NCBI GenBank assembly: GCA_041660385.1
Contig: JBAZWJ010000017.1
Span: 1-64,000, forward strand
Reading direction: 5' to 3'
DNA: 64,000 nt
Origin: DYJE01 sp041660385
GTDB lineage: Bacteria; Desulfobacterota; Desulfobacteria; Desulfobacterales; Desulfolunaceae
Every line of letters begins with the position of its first letter. Position 1 is the first letter of the stretch. The translations under genes and the position numbers were made by a program. Shown here one piece after another: positions 51,168 through 60,410 of this stretch. The notes beneath the pieces are model-generated. The model made no database searches. It was not told where the DNA came from and saw only the letters and a program-made list of their open reading frames with translations.

Positions 51168-52769
51168 ATGACAGGAAAAATGACAGATCTACCTATATTC
51201 CAATGTTTCAGACACAGAACCATTGATCCAAACGAAAAGAAATTCATCTTCGTAAACTCAGATGGTTCTGACGAAACGGTGACCATGGGCGATATCTTCA
51301 CCCAGACCAACCGCCTGAGCCACGCCCTTTTGAAAGCAGGCATCGGAAAAGGAGACTGTTTCACCATCCTCATGCGGAATCATCCCGAGTTTCTTTACGC
51401 TCTTTTCGCAGCTTTGTCCATCGGTGCTGTGGCCGTACCGATTGACCCCCGATCCAAAGGAGACAAGCTGGCTTTCCAAATCAACAACACCCGATCCAAA
51501 GGCATTCTGGTCTCTGACGAATTCGTTGAAAGCCTGAAAGACATCGAAAAAAACATCACAACCGCCAAAGTGATTGGAGTGCTTTACAAAAAGCACCACA
51601 ACATGGACATGTTAAAGGAATATCCGTCGTTAAACGATATCCTTGAACATGAAAACAGCAGCCTCCCGTCAAAGCTCGTCCCTTTTGATCCCAAAAACCC
51701 GGTTCAGATCATTCACACATCCGGCACCACCGGCGATCCCAAAGGCGTGGTGCTGAGAGGAGAGCGTTTAAGGTCTTATGGAATTCTCAACAAAATGGTC
51801 TGGCGCTACAAAACGGACGACATCCCCTACACCGGCCTTTCCATGACCCATGGCAACGCCCAGTCCGTCACGGTTTTCCCTGTTCTTTCCCAGAAAAATA
51901 CCCATGCGGTGATTGGCGAAAAATTCACCAAAAGCCAGATCTGGGATATCTGCCGGAAATACAACTGCACCACTTTTTCCTTGCTGGGCGGTATGATGGC
52001 CGGAATTTTCAACGAACCGCCCAAACCGGATGACAAACACAACCCTGTACGAATGGTCATCAGCGCCGGAACACCCACGGCCATCTGGGAAGAATTCGAG
52101 GCGCGGTTCAACGTGAAAATTTTCGAATGGTATGCAGCGGTGGAAGGCGGTATGGCCTACAAACGGCCCGGCAAAGGCCCTGTGGGTTCGTTCGGAAAAC
52201 CCAACATTCTGATGTACCGCATGAAAATCGTAGACGAGCAGGACCGGGTAGTTACACCCGGTACCAAAGGCGAGCTGATCAGCAAACTCACTTTTGGAAA
52301 AACATCTGTGGATTACTTCGGAAAAAAGAAAGACTCCTCGGAAAAAACCCGGGGAGGCTGGCTGAGAAGCGGAGATATCTGCCACTGTGATAAAAACGGC
52401 TATCTGTTTTTTGATTTCAGAGTGGGCGGCGGCCTGAGACGTCAGGGGGATTTCATCCAGCCTGATGTGGTCGAAAAAATCATCGGAAAAGACGAGAGTG
52501 TTTCGGAAGTCTGCGTGTACGGAATACCCGCAACCTCCGGTGCTCCGGGAGAAAGTGATATTGTGGCGGCTGTTGCGCCATTCAACGGAAAGACCATTGA
52601 TGTGGAACGGCTTAAAACTGCGTGCCTTAAAGGGCTTGAGAAGAACGCCATCCCGAGTTATCTCCAGATTGTCAGTGACATTCCGAAAACCATCTCGGAA
52701 AAACCCCTGTCGCGGCTTCTCAAAGACAGTTTCAGGCCCGATGCCGAAAACGTGATCAAATTCCAGTAA
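51168..52769 (+). CDS. AMP-dependent acyl-CoA synthetase/ligase
   Basis: A 533-aa adenylate-forming ligase. The P-loop-like motif is IHTSGTTGDPKGVV and the C-terminal A10 Lys motif reads PKTISEKPLSR. It activates a carboxylic acid as AMP ester and loads CoA, feeding the dehydrogenases. I start it at ATG 51168, because AGGAGCTACCC lies just before it and the preceding 60 bp are a repeat. 12 bp before the next gene. Confidence 0.9.
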   Translation: MTGKMTDLPIFQCFRHRTIDPNEKKFIFVNSDGSDETVTMGDIFTQTNRLSHALLKAGIGKGDCFTILMRNHPEFLYALFAALSIGAVAVPIDPRSKGDKLAFQINNTRSKGILVSDEFVESLKDIEKNITTAKVIGVLYKKHHNMDMLKEYPSLNDILEHENSSLPSKLVPFDPKNPVQIIHTSGTTGDPKGVVLRGERLRSYGILNKMVWRYKTDDIPYTGLSMTHGNAQSVTVFPVLSQKNTHAVIGEKFTKSQIWDICRKYNCTTFSLLGGMMAGIFNEPPKPDDKHNPVRMVISAGTPTAIWEEFEARFNVKIFEWYAAVEGGMAYKRPGKGPVGSFGKPNILMYRMKIVDEQDRVVTPGTKGELISKLTFGKTSVDYFGKKKDSSEKTRGGWLRSGDICHCDKNGYLFFDFRVGGGLRRQGDFIQPDVVEKIIGKDESVSEVCVYGIPATSGAPGESDIVAAVAPFNGKTIDVERLKTACLKGLEKNAIPSYLQIVSDIPKTISEKPLSRLLKDSFRPDAENVIKFQ

Positions 52770-52781
52770 AAGGAGGAAGCG

Positions 52782-53786
52782 ATGTTAGATTCTCTGAAAC
52801 AAGCTTACATGCCGGATATGAATTTTCCGGTCCGAACCATCGACAAAGACAAATGCTCTTGCTGTGGAAGATGTGCTGAAACATGTCCCTGCGGAGGATT
52901 TTCGTGGTCAAAGGGTGAGGTTCCCGTTCCCATCGGTTTCGGTGGATTCAAGGAAGCATGCATCAACTGCGAAAACTGCATGGCGGTTTGCCCCTCAGGC
53001 GCCATCAGTCTTTCCGGGAGTTTCACCATCGACAAAGGCCGATACAAAACCTACCTCACCGGAAAAATGCAGCAGCCCAACCCCTTCAATCAGGCCACCC
53101 CTGATTACGCAAGCGTTGAAAAAGATCTCACGGAAATGGAACGGATGATCTATACCCGGCGCTCCAACCGTCTGTTCAAGGACAAAGAGGTGTCAAAAGA
53201 CCTGATTCACCGTATTCTGGAAGCGGGCCGTTTTGCCCCGTCCGCCGGAAACTGCCAGCCCTATCATTTTATGGTGCTCACCAATCCGTCGGTGATAGGC
53301 GAACTGGAATCACGGTCCATGACCGTGTTGAAACTCCTCAAAAACGCATACTTGAGCAAAAACGGTAAAAAACAGCTCTGGAAATCCCTTTTCTTCAGCA
53401 TTTCAAGTTTCCTCATGGTCAACAAGTTCGACCCAAGACCCATGACCGCCATGGAAAAAGCCGACCGGAACAAAGGCCGGATGTATTTCAACGCTCCTTG
53501 CGTGATCCTGATCCTGAAACAAAAACGCGGTATCAGCAACCCGGATCTGGACGCCGGAATCTGCGCCCAGAACATGGTGCTTGCCGCCCACGCTCTGGGC
53601 CTCGGAACCTGTATTGTCTCCCTTCCCATAGTTCCACTTTCCTATCCGATCATGGCAGGATTCAGAAAGAAAATCGGCATAAAATCGCCATTCGTGGCTG
53701 TGACCAGCATCGCCATCGGCCACCCCAAAGGAAAGATTGACGGTGTGGTTGAACGGGACACTCCTCCTGTCACATGGATTGACTGA
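52782..53786 (+). CDS. ferredoxin-nitroreductase fusion
   Basis: A 334-aa protein. Residues about 20-85 hold two 4Fe-4S motifs, CSCCGRCAETCPCGGF and CINCENCMAVCPSG. From about residue 115 an FMN nitroreductase fold begins with YTRRSNRLFKDKEV and FAPSAGNCQPYHFMV. Such fusions are frequent in anaerobes, where they pass electrons between ferredoxin and a flavin. Its place at the end of the operon suggests it disposes of dehydrogenase electrons or reduces an enoyl-type substrate. AAAGGAGGAAGCG precedes the ATG. Confidence 0.88.
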   Translation: MLDSLKQAYMPDMNFPVRTIDKDKCSCCGRCAETCPCGGFSWSKGEVPVPIGFGGFKEACINCENCMAVCPSGAISLSGSFTIDKGRYKTYLTGKMQQPNPFNQATPDYASVEKDLTEMERMIYTRRSNRLFKDKEVSKDLIHRILEAGRFAPSAGNCQPYHFMVLTNPSVIGELESRSMTVLKLLKNAYLSKNGKKQLWKSLFFSISSFLMVNKFDPRPMTAMEKADRNKGRMYFNAPCVILILKQKRGISNPDLDAGICAQNMVLAAHALGLGTCIVSLPIVPLSYPIMAGFRKKIGIKSPFVAVTSIAIGHPKGKIDGVVERDTPPVTWID

Positions 53787-53907
53787 TGGAAGACCGTCCC
53801 TTTCGCAACGGGACATCGGCACGGGGGTAATGATATTTCTTTGCGGATCAGGACAGGTCAGGCCGGACGGAAGCCCTATCTTCATAACACGTCCGATCCA
53901 TCATCAT

Positions 53908-53943
53908 CCCTCTCCATGACAACGGGGGTTTTCATGGGGAGGG
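53908..53943 (+). terminator. terminator-like hairpin after the acyl-CoA operon
   Basis: CCCTCTCCATGA (53908-53919) and TCATGGGGAGGG (53932-53943) pair with one G-U, then CTTTTAAG. Placed 122 bp after the nitroreductase stop. Confidence 0.65.
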
Positions 53944-54073
53944 CTTTTAAGAAAAATGAACGTTGAACATCAAACATTTAACCCTATAAAGTTTCTGAGC
54001 AAAAAAGCCGATATCATATAAGCGGGACTCTGTTGTCTGTGCAGAATATCAACCCCATCGATTGTTGAACGTT

Positions 54074-54853
54074 ATGGCCCTTTCTTCAGTATCACTGACG
54101 GATTCGTCAGTCCAAGCTAACTCAATTCGTAAGGATACGCCTGCCCGTTCGGACGGCAACGCGAAAACTTCTCTGGAATCACGTGATCAAATCGAACAGA
54201 AAAGCCAGAACCGTGACAAGGTAACCATTGGTTCTTCTGACAAGGAAATGGAAGAAGTTACCTATTTGCCACCAGGCATGAAAATGCAAGAAACAGAAAA
54301 ATCAGACAATCCCTCGTCCATAAATGAAAACGAGAAACAATCTGAAGGAGATGATGAAACTGAAGACGCAAATGAGCCAACATCCATTTCAGGTGATTCC
54401 GAATTCAGTGAAGAAGAACTACAGGAAATTTCAAAACTCCAGGCACGTGATAATGAAGTCAAAGCCCATGAGCAAGCCCATATCGCCTCAGGTGGCCAGT
54501 ATGTGCGGGGCGGGGCCCATTTCGAATATCAAACAGGGCCTGATGGTGAGAAGTATGCCGTGGGTGGTGAAGTCAGCATTGATGTTTCAAAAGAATCAGG
54601 GGATCCTCAAGCCACCATCTCCAAAATGCAGGTGGTGATCCGTGCGGCTTTAGCCCCTGCCAACCCTTCGTCTCAGGACAGATCGGTTGCAGCACAAGCC
54701 ACCAGAATTGAAAGTGAGGCAAGAGCCGAGGCTGTCAGTTCCGGCGCCTATTCCAAATCAACTTTTAAAACCCGTACCGATGAAGAACAATCCGATAGTA
54801 CTTCCAGTGAATCGCCTTCCGGCAATACGCCAAAAATCGACCTGTTCGCATAG
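54074..54853 (+). CDS. SprA-related putative metalloprotease
   Basis: A 259-aa protein of the SprA-related type. Residues 1 to about 130 are polar and low-complexity (rich in Ser, Glu and Asp), with no signal peptide. The conserved core has ARDNEVKAHEQAHIASGGQYVRGGAHFEYQTGPDG, where H-E-x-x-H is a zinc-protease signature, followed by YAVGGEVSIDVS and DPQATISKMQVVIRAALAPANPSSQDRSVAAQA. The family's function is not established. ATG 54074 is the first Met; the frame opens 12 bp earlier at TTG. Weak ribosome site. Confidence 0.78.
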   Translation: MALSSVSLTDSSVQANSIRKDTPARSDGNAKTSLESRDQIEQKSQNRDKVTIGSSDKEMEEVTYLPPGMKMQETEKSDNPSSINENEKQSEGDDETEDANEPTSISGDSEFSEEELQEISKLQARDNEVKAHEQAHIASGGQYVRGGAHFEYQTGPDGEKYAVGGEVSIDVSKESGDPQATISKMQVVIRAALAPANPSSQDRSVAAQATRIESEARAEAVSSGAYSKSTFKTRTDEEQSDSTSSESPSGNTPKIDLFA

Positions 54854-54970
54854 CCTGAACAAACCAAACACCTTCAAAATCGATCAGGAAAGTAACACAT
54901 TGTTAATTTGAGTGGGTTATGGTATAAAAAAGGCATTAATGCTTGTTTTCGCGAAGGAAATATCAGAAAG

Positions 54971-55174
54971 ATGTCTGAAAAAAATCCTGAGTGTCCGCTG
55001 TACAACCCTTCGAATTGCAAAGAGTACTGCAATCCGAAAGTCTGTGCTTTTGTAAAGAAAGATAAAATCTGCCTGAAAAAAAGAAAGCCGGAGTCTTCAG
55101 CAAAACACCCATCAGTACCGACTGAATCAAACAACGAAGTATTAGAAATCTGCCAGGTAAAACTTTCGGAATAA
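54971..55174 (+). CDS. small cysteine-rich protein, 67 aa
   Basis: ATG 54971 gives a 67-aa protein with six or more cysteines near the N-terminus (PECPLYNPSNCKEYCNPKVCAFVKKDKIC) and a polar tail. The cysteine spacing suggests metal or disulfide binding; no family recognised. The frame can also open at 54908 but that adds 21 unlikely residues. Convergent with yqgE, 8 bp away. Confidence 0.5.
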   Translation: MSEKNPECPLYNPSNCKEYCNPKVCAFVKKDKICLKKRKPESSAKHPSVPTESNNEVLEICQVKLSE

Positions 55175-55182
55175 AATTCTGA

Positions 55183-55764
55183 TTAAGCGTTTCCCGAACC
55201 TGAATTCAAAAGAAGCGGATCAATCTCCATACTTTTTAACGCTTCATCCCAGCAATCTTCCGCATCCACATTAAAAATGATTTTTTCGGAAACCTCCAGG
55301 GTCAGCCAGGAATTTTCCGTGAGCTCACGTTCCAGTTGTCCCGGTCCCCAGCCTGCGCAACCAATCATCATTCTGGCTTTGTGTGGCCCGGTACCCACAG
55401 CCAGGGCTTCCAGAAGATCAACGGTATTGGTCATGGCAAGGGTCGGCGTGATTGGCAGTGTGCCTCGCCAGCCAAAGGGAGGACCGTGAAGAATGTAGAT
55501 TTCTTCTGTCTGAACAGGACCGCCCATGTAAATCGGAGTTTTCCCTGTTTTTTCATTCACCGCCATATTGAATTCCTTGAAGATCTGCTCGATAACAACA
55601 ACCGGATGGGGTCGATTGATGATAAGTCCCAGCGCCCCATCGGCTGTATGTTCACAGATCAAGGTTACGGTCTTGGAAAAATTCGGGTCCGCAAGTTCAG
55701 GCATGGCAATGATGAAATGACCTTTGAATGACATAAACCCGGTTTTTTCAAGATCATCTTCCAT
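55183..55764 (-). CDS. yqgE: YqgE/AlgH family protein (UPF0301)
   Basis: A 193-aa cytosolic protein. GHFIIAMPELADPNFSKTVTLICEHTADGALGLIINRP is the family signature, with GGPVQTEEIYILH and CAGWGPGQLERELTENSWL following. Function not settled. ATG 55764 is chosen because GAGGATGTGT lies 6 bp before it; it overlaps the end of manC, so the two are translated together. Confidence 0.9.
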   Translation of the reverse strand: MEDDLEKTGFMSFKGHFIIAMPELADPNFSKTVTLICEHTADGALGLIINRPHPVVVIEQIFKEFNMAVNEKTGKTPIYMGGPVQTEEIYILHGPPFGWRGTLPITPTLAMTNTVDLLEALAVGTGPHKARMMIGCAGWGPGQLERELTENSWLTLEVSEKIIFNVDAEDCWDEALKSMEIDPLLLNSGSGNA

Positions 55765-57175
55765 ACACATCCTCGAATCGAACGATATCATCTTCTCCCA
55801 GATAGCTTCCGGACTGAACCTCAATGAGTTCCAGATCAATTCGTCCCGGGTTTTCAAGACGATGAACCACACCCAGAGGGATATAGGTGGATTCGTCTTC
55901 CTTGAGAACAAATTCTTCTTTACCTTTTGTCACAATGGCCGTTCCACGAACAACGACCCAGTGTTCGGCTCTGTGAAAATGTTTTTGAAGGGAAAGACGT
56001 GCACCTGGTTTCACGGTGATTCGCTTGACCTGGAAGTTACTTGAAAGATCAATGCCTTCGTATGACCCCCAAGGCCTGTAAACTTTTTTATGCGTCGCCG
56101 CTTCTTCTCTCATCACATTTTTGAGCTGGGACACGATTTTCTTCACTTCCTGAACACGGTCACGGGGAGCGATGAGAACGGCGTCAGCTGTTTCAACCAC
56201 CACATGGTTTTCAAGACCCACCGCAGCAATCATGCGGCTTTCAGCATGAAGAAAGGAATTTTTCACATCATGGGTCAGAACGTCTCCATGGATCACATTT
56301 CCCTCCCCATCCTTTTTCCCCACCTGCCAGAGGGCGTCCCAGGAACCCAGATCATTCCATCCTGCCGAAAGCGGAATCATGGCACCCCTGTCTGTTCGTT
56401 CCATGACTGCGTAATCTATGGAATCACTGGGACAGGCTGAAAAACATTCTTTGTTCAACCTGAAAAAATCAAGATCCTTTCTTCCCTGCGCAACCGATTT
56501 GCGACAGGCTGAAACGATATCGGGCACAAACCGCTCAAGTTCGGCAAGAACGCGGTCCGCCTTGAACATGAACATTCCGCTGTTCCAGCAGTATTCGCCG
56601 GATTTCAGATAACATTCAGCCGTTGCTGCATCGGGTTTTTCCACGAATTCTGAAATAAGCACCGCATCACCGGCCTGATGATCACCCGGAAGGTTTTCAC
56701 CTTTACGGATATACCCGTAACCTGTTTCAGGAGCTTTAGGAACGATACCAAAGGTGATCAGGTAATCGTTTTTCGCAAGATCCACACCTGTTTTTATAGC
56801 TTCATGAAGGGCTTTCACTTCTTCGATATTATGATCGGCTGGCAACACCATAAGAATGGCTTCATTGGATACTTCAAGGGCTTTTATGGCGGCCACCGCC
56901 ACAGCAGGGGCCGTGTTCCTGCCTATGGGTTCAAGAACAATATCCGCATCGGAAACACCGATAGCCCGAAGTTGTTCGGCCACCATGAACCGATGATCAT
57001 CATTACAAATCACAAGGGGTTTCCCCACGTTTTCGAAACTCATCAACCGAAGCACCGTATTCTGGAGCATGGTCTTTTCATCCACCAGGCTCAGAAGCTG
57101 TTTGGGGTATTGTTCACGGGAAAGGGGCCAAAGTCTTGTCCCTGATCCACCGGCTAAAATCACTGGAATGATCAT
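55754..57175 (-). CDS. manC: mannose-1-phosphate guanylyltransferase/mannose-6-phosphate isomerase
   Basis: A 473-aa bifunctional enzyme. The N-terminal nucleotidyltransferase begins IPVILAGGSGTRLWPLSREQYPKQ and has FVEKPDAATAECYL; the C-terminal cupin has RPWGSYEGID, QKHFHRAEHWVVVRGTA and ESTYIPLGVVHRLENPG, the phosphomannose isomerase type II domain. It makes GDP-mannose for surface polysaccharide. Overlaps yqgE by 11 bp; a 260-bp gap with no other gene lies upstream. Confidence 0.95.
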   Translation of the reverse strand: MIIPVILAGGSGTRLWPLSREQYPKQLLSLVDEKTMLQNTVLRLMSFENVGKPLVICNDDHRFMVAEQLRAIGVSDADIVLEPIGRNTAPAVAVAAIKALEVSNEAILMVLPADHNIEEVKALHEAIKTGVDLAKNDYLITFGIVPKAPETGYGYIRKGENLPGDHQAGDAVLISEFVEKPDAATAECYLKSGEYCWNSGMFMFKADRVLAELERFVPDIVSACRKSVAQGRKDLDFFRLNKECFSACPSDSIDYAVMERTDRGAMIPLSAGWNDLGSWDALWQVGKKDGEGNVIHGDVLTHDVKNSFLHAESRMIAAVGLENHVVVETADAVLIAPRDRVQEVKKIVSQLKNVMREEAATHKKVYRPWGSYEGIDLSSNFQVKRITVKPGARLSLQKHFHRAEHWVVVRGTAIVTKGKEEFVLKEDESTYIPLGVVHRLENPGRIDLELIEVQSGSYLGEDDIVRFEDVYGR

Positions 57176-57438
57176 TTTATATCCTCATTTATAATCAATT
57201 GTCATTTTACATGGACTGAGACACGCTCAGACAGGAGCATTTGAAGAAATATCAAAGCATACTCCCGGCAATTAGTCCATAGCCATCATGCTGATGATGA
57301 AATCAAATCAGAATCAGAATAAACTCATAACACAACTTATGAAGAGGCGATCCATACTTTTTTTATTGACTCTGCCAGCGACTCTGACTTAATTACTTAG
57401 CATGTGTTAAATATATTTCGATAACAGGAGTTCAAGGC

Positions 57439-58215
57439 ATGATAAAACAGATCCGTCCATGGGGCTTATGGATTTTGCTACCATTTGTAACTCTTTCATT
57501 TCTTACCGGATGCGACAACAGTGGCTATGGCATGCCTGATCCCTATGTCATCACCGGCACGGTCAGCAATGGAGAAATTGTGGAAGGAACGGTTCATGCC
57601 CAGTCCTTCAAACGAAATGATCGTTATGAAGCGCCCATTGATGCCAACACAGGCACCTATTCGCTGAGCATTACAAAGCCCGACCCGCCCTATATCCTCT
57701 GGGCTGAAATCAACGGTGCAAGAACGCTGCACTCCTACACTCCCGGAACACGAAATACAGATAATCCGGAAGATGTCAAAGAACAAACGGTCAACATCAA
57801 CCCCATTACGGACATGATCATGAGTCTCGCTTATCTGGAAGACACAGCAGAACGGTTCAGCGTAGAACCAGGAGGTCATCTTCCCGTCTTAACCGAAATC
57901 GATTATTTTCAATCTGAAATGGAAAAACTTTTCGAAGACATGTTCGAGGATATTTGTCTGGATGAAGGCTTCAATCTCTTTCACGATGACTGGTCGGAAT
58001 TAATCGATTCGTTGTTCACGTCACTCACAGTCACCTACCTGAACAACGACGATGAAAGGGCCGTCATTCTTAAAGGCGGGTCTCAATCGTATTACGCTTA
58101 CGACTTTGAAGAAGATAAAAAAACCTTTTCGGTTGATTCGGATGATGCTGCCCACCTGATATTCCTCCTTACGGGCATTGATCCTCCATGTGACAATACA
58201 AAATCATTGCCGTAA
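57439..58215 (+). CDS. lipoprotein of unknown function, 258 aa
   Basis: A lipobox, LTGC with C25 as the anchor, ends the leader MIKQIRPWGLWILLPFVTLSF. Mature residues about 35-105 look like a beta-rich small domain (VITGTVSNGEIVEGTVHAQSF ... YSLSITKP) of the kind found at the front of cell-surface lipoproteins. The C-terminal half is acidic and helical (EMEKLFEDMFEDICLDEGFNLF). Not recognised. AACAGGAGTTCAAGGC precedes the ATG. Confidence 0.7.
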   Translation: MIKQIRPWGLWILLPFVTLSFLTGCDNSGYGMPDPYVITGTVSNGEIVEGTVHAQSFKRNDRYEAPIDANTGTYSLSITKPDPPYILWAEINGARTLHSYTPGTRNTDNPEDVKEQTVNINPITDMIMSLAYLEDTAERFSVEPGGHLPVLTEIDYFQSEMEKLFEDMFEDICLDEGFNLFHDDWSELIDSLFTSLTVTYLNNDDERAVILKGGSQSYYAYDFEEDKKTFSVDSDDAAHLIFLLTGIDPPCDNTKSLP

Positions 58216-58236
58216 CATAATAACCGACGAAATTTT

Positions 58237-58323
58237 GTAGGGGCGACCCGCGGTCGCCCAAACCGCTATACAAAAACATTATAGCGACGCCAGCAGGGCG
58301 ACCGGCAGGTCGGTCGCCCCTAC
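58237..58323. repeat. 87-bp repeat with inverted ends (family C), copy 1
   Basis: Ends GTAGGGGCGACCCGCGGTCGCCC and GGGCGACC..GGTCGCCCCTAC flank a short AT-rich loop. It is 3 bp from the cobD stop codon. The second copy is at 59489-59576 upstream of cobD, in the same orientation, and both are preceded by AACCGACGAA. Confidence 0.75.
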
Positions 58324-58325
58324 GG

Positions 58326-59402
58326 TCATCCCCATGATTGTTTCAAATAATGACTGAGCCTCATGTTGGTTTCACGGTCCTTCAATGAAAACCGCACATA
58401 ACGTGCGTCAAGTCCTGTAAAATTCGAGCAGTTTCTTATTAAAATTTTCTGCTCAAGCAAAGCATTGCAAAGGTCCGTAGCCATGAAAGGCTCCTGGAGC
58501 TTTGCAAGAACGAAATATGTCGAGCCCGGATAACAGGCCACTCGTGATTCCGAAGCAATCGAGTCCAGAAACACCTGCTTTTCATGCTGGACAAAGACTC
58601 GCGTTTCTTTAAGAAATTCATCCACTATGGTTCTATTTTCAAGAACAAATTCCACTGCTGCCTGTGCAAGTGCGTTAACGCTCCATGGCAGAATCAGCGG
58701 TTCAAACCGGTAAATCATCGTGACCGGTGCCAGAAGAAATCCCACCCGAAGCCCGGGAATCCTGAAAACTTTTGACATGGAATTCAGAACCAGCACATTG
58801 GGCAGTTTGAAATTTATGGCACTTTCGCTGTAACTGTCTCGTGCAAAGGGCAGATAGGATTCGTCTATGACAAAATAGGTTTCCGGATGGGACCGGCAGA
58901 GTTCTTCAAGTTCGCCATTATCCCACAGTACACCCGTAGGATTGTTGGGATTACAGATAAACACCGTGTCCACTTTGGAAACAGCCTTGTTCAGTTCTTC
59001 CGGATCAGGTCTGAATCCATCGGATTCTTTCGTTATAAAAATCTGGCAATCGGCGTGATGCATGGCGCAGGCGTCGTTGTAATCTGCATAACTGGGACCA
59101 ACCACCAGAGCTTTTTGTGTCTCAAGTGCCCGTGGAATACTGTAAATAAACTGGGTGGTTCCGTTGCCCGCAAGAACGCATTCATGCGCAATACCGTAAC
59201 GATCAGCCAGCATGGATGTGATTTTCTTTGAATTCACTTCGGGCAAGCTGATGATGGTGTCCATGTTGTCTTTCAGGTGCTGAACAAGACCCGGCGGTGG
59301 TCCCAGGGGATTAAGATTGCTGCTCATGTCAATGATGTCTGAAGGATTGCATCCTAAGCGTTCTGCCACATCGAAAATATTTCCGCCGTGTCCGATGATC
59401 AT
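58326..59402 (-). CDS. cobD: threonine-phosphate decarboxylase-like aminotransferase (cobalamin)
   Basis: A 358-aa fold-type I PLP enzyme. GHGGNIFDVAERLGCNPSDIIDMSSNLNPLGPPPGL is the typical N-terminus of this group; NPNNPTGVLW and VIDESYLPFARD carry the PLP-phenol contact residues; SMSKVFRIPGLRVGF has the PLP lysine. It makes (R)-1-amino-2-propanol O-2-phosphate for the nucleotide loop of cobalamin. It is separated from cobS by repeats, unlike a tight operon. The homologue called cobC in other systems is the same step. Confidence 0.87.
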   Translation of the reverse strand: MIIGHGGNIFDVAERLGCNPSDIIDMSSNLNPLGPPPGLVQHLKDNMDTIISLPEVNSKKITSMLADRYGIAHECVLAGNGTTQFIYSIPRALETQKALVVGPSYADYNDACAMHHADCQIFITKESDGFRPDPEELNKAVSKVDTVFICNPNNPTGVLWDNGELEELCRSHPETYFVIDESYLPFARDSYSESAINFKLPNVLVLNSMSKVFRIPGLRVGFLLAPVTMIYRFEPLILPWSVNALAQAAVEFVLENRTIVDEFLKETRVFVQHEKQVFLDSIASESRVACYPGSTYFVLAKLQEPFMATDLCNALLEQKILIRNCSNFTGLDARYVRFSLKDRETNMRLSHYLKQSWG

Positions 59403-59488
59403 GAAAGCGTCTCCGGTTGGTTGTTGGTTATTTGAATTTGTGTTCTATATCCAAGCCGGTTCCTTAACATATGGAACCGACGAATCAT

Positions 59489-59576
59489 TGTAGGGACGAC
59501 CTGCGGTCGTCCGAATCGATATGTAAAAAACGTTTATGGTGATGCGGACTGAGGGCGACCAGCAGGTCGCCCCTAC
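59489..59576. repeat. 88-bp repeat with inverted ends (family C), copy 2
   Basis: GTAGGGACGACCTGCGGTCGTCC ... GGGCGACCAGCAGGTCGCCCCTAC, the partner of copy 1; the loop differs. Confidence 0.7.
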
Positions 59577-59616
59577 GGTCATCGCATAAATCAAAATGGG
59601 CGATTACGATAAACCT

Positions 59617-59649
59617 GTAGGATGGGTGGAGCCAAAGCGTAACCCATCA
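59617..59649. repeat. family B repeat, copy 2
   Basis: Same 33-bp sequence as 25241-25273, ending 9 bp before the cobS stop. Confidence 0.7.
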
Positions 59650-59657
59650 AATTCCGT

Positions 59658-60410
59658 CTATCCCATCACCAATACTAAAAACAGCACCGATTCCCCCACT
59701 TCCACCATGGCTCCCAGCATGTCTCCGGTGATACAGCCCATTTTCTTCCTGTAATAGCCCAGCAGTGCCGTCACCATCAAAATAAATGCCAGATTCAGAA
59801 CAATCCCTTTAAATCCAAGGCCAAATGACAAGACAACAGGAAACGCCATCCAGGCAAAGTCGCTGACTGACAGGGCTTTATCAAAATGGCCTTTGCCCGT
59901 TCCTTCGGCTCGTCCATAGGGAAGAAACCGGATGCCGAAAAGGAGACTTGATCGGGCGTAAGCAGGTACAAGTAAAAGTATCAGCGACCGGTCAAGTCCC
60001 GCTCCCTGAAGAGAACCGATTCCGGCCCATTTGGTTGAAAGACCGCAGAACAGAGCCACAACACCCATGGCTCCAATGCGGCTGTCTTTCATGATTTCCA
60101 GCATCCGCTCTCTTGACCGGTGGCTGAAAAAGCCGTCTGCCGTATCGGCAAGGCCATCAAGGTGGAAAGCACCTGTGATAACAATCAAAAAAATCACATC
60201 AAGCAGCGCAGCAACATCCGGGTTCCATAAAACTCTGACCGCCGCATCAAAACAGGCAAGAAGCCCGCCCACGATAAGTCCGACAACCGGGAAAAAAGGC
60301 GTCATCCCGGCAGGGCTGTAGGTATAGTTCAGAACAGTGGGAAGAACCGTTATAAATCCTAAGGCTGAAAGAAAACGATCTTTGATCGTCAGAGTCTTTT
60401 CTCCGTTCAC
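59658..60410 (-). CDS. cobS: adenosylcobinamide-GDP ribazoletransferase
   Basis: A 250-aa membrane enzyme that joins alpha-ribazole to adenosylcobinamide-GDP, the last step of cobalamin assembly. GAFHLDGLADTADGFFSHRSRERMLEIMKDSRIGAMGVVAL is the family motif with the DGLADTADG Asp cluster. Seven or so hydrophobic segments. Overlaps cobU by 4 bp. Confidence 0.93.
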   Translation of the reverse strand: MNGEKTLTIKDRFLSALGFITVLPTVLNYTYSPAGMTPFFPVVGLIVGGLLACFDAAVRVLWNPDVAALLDVIFLIVITGAFHLDGLADTADGFFSHRSRERMLEIMKDSRIGAMGVVALFCGLSTKWAGIGSLQGAGLDRSLILLLVPAYARSSLLFGIRFLPYGRAEGTGKGHFDKALSVSDFAWMAFPVVLSFGLGFKGIVLNLAFILMVTALLGYYRKKMGCITGDMLGAMVEVGESVLFLVLVMG

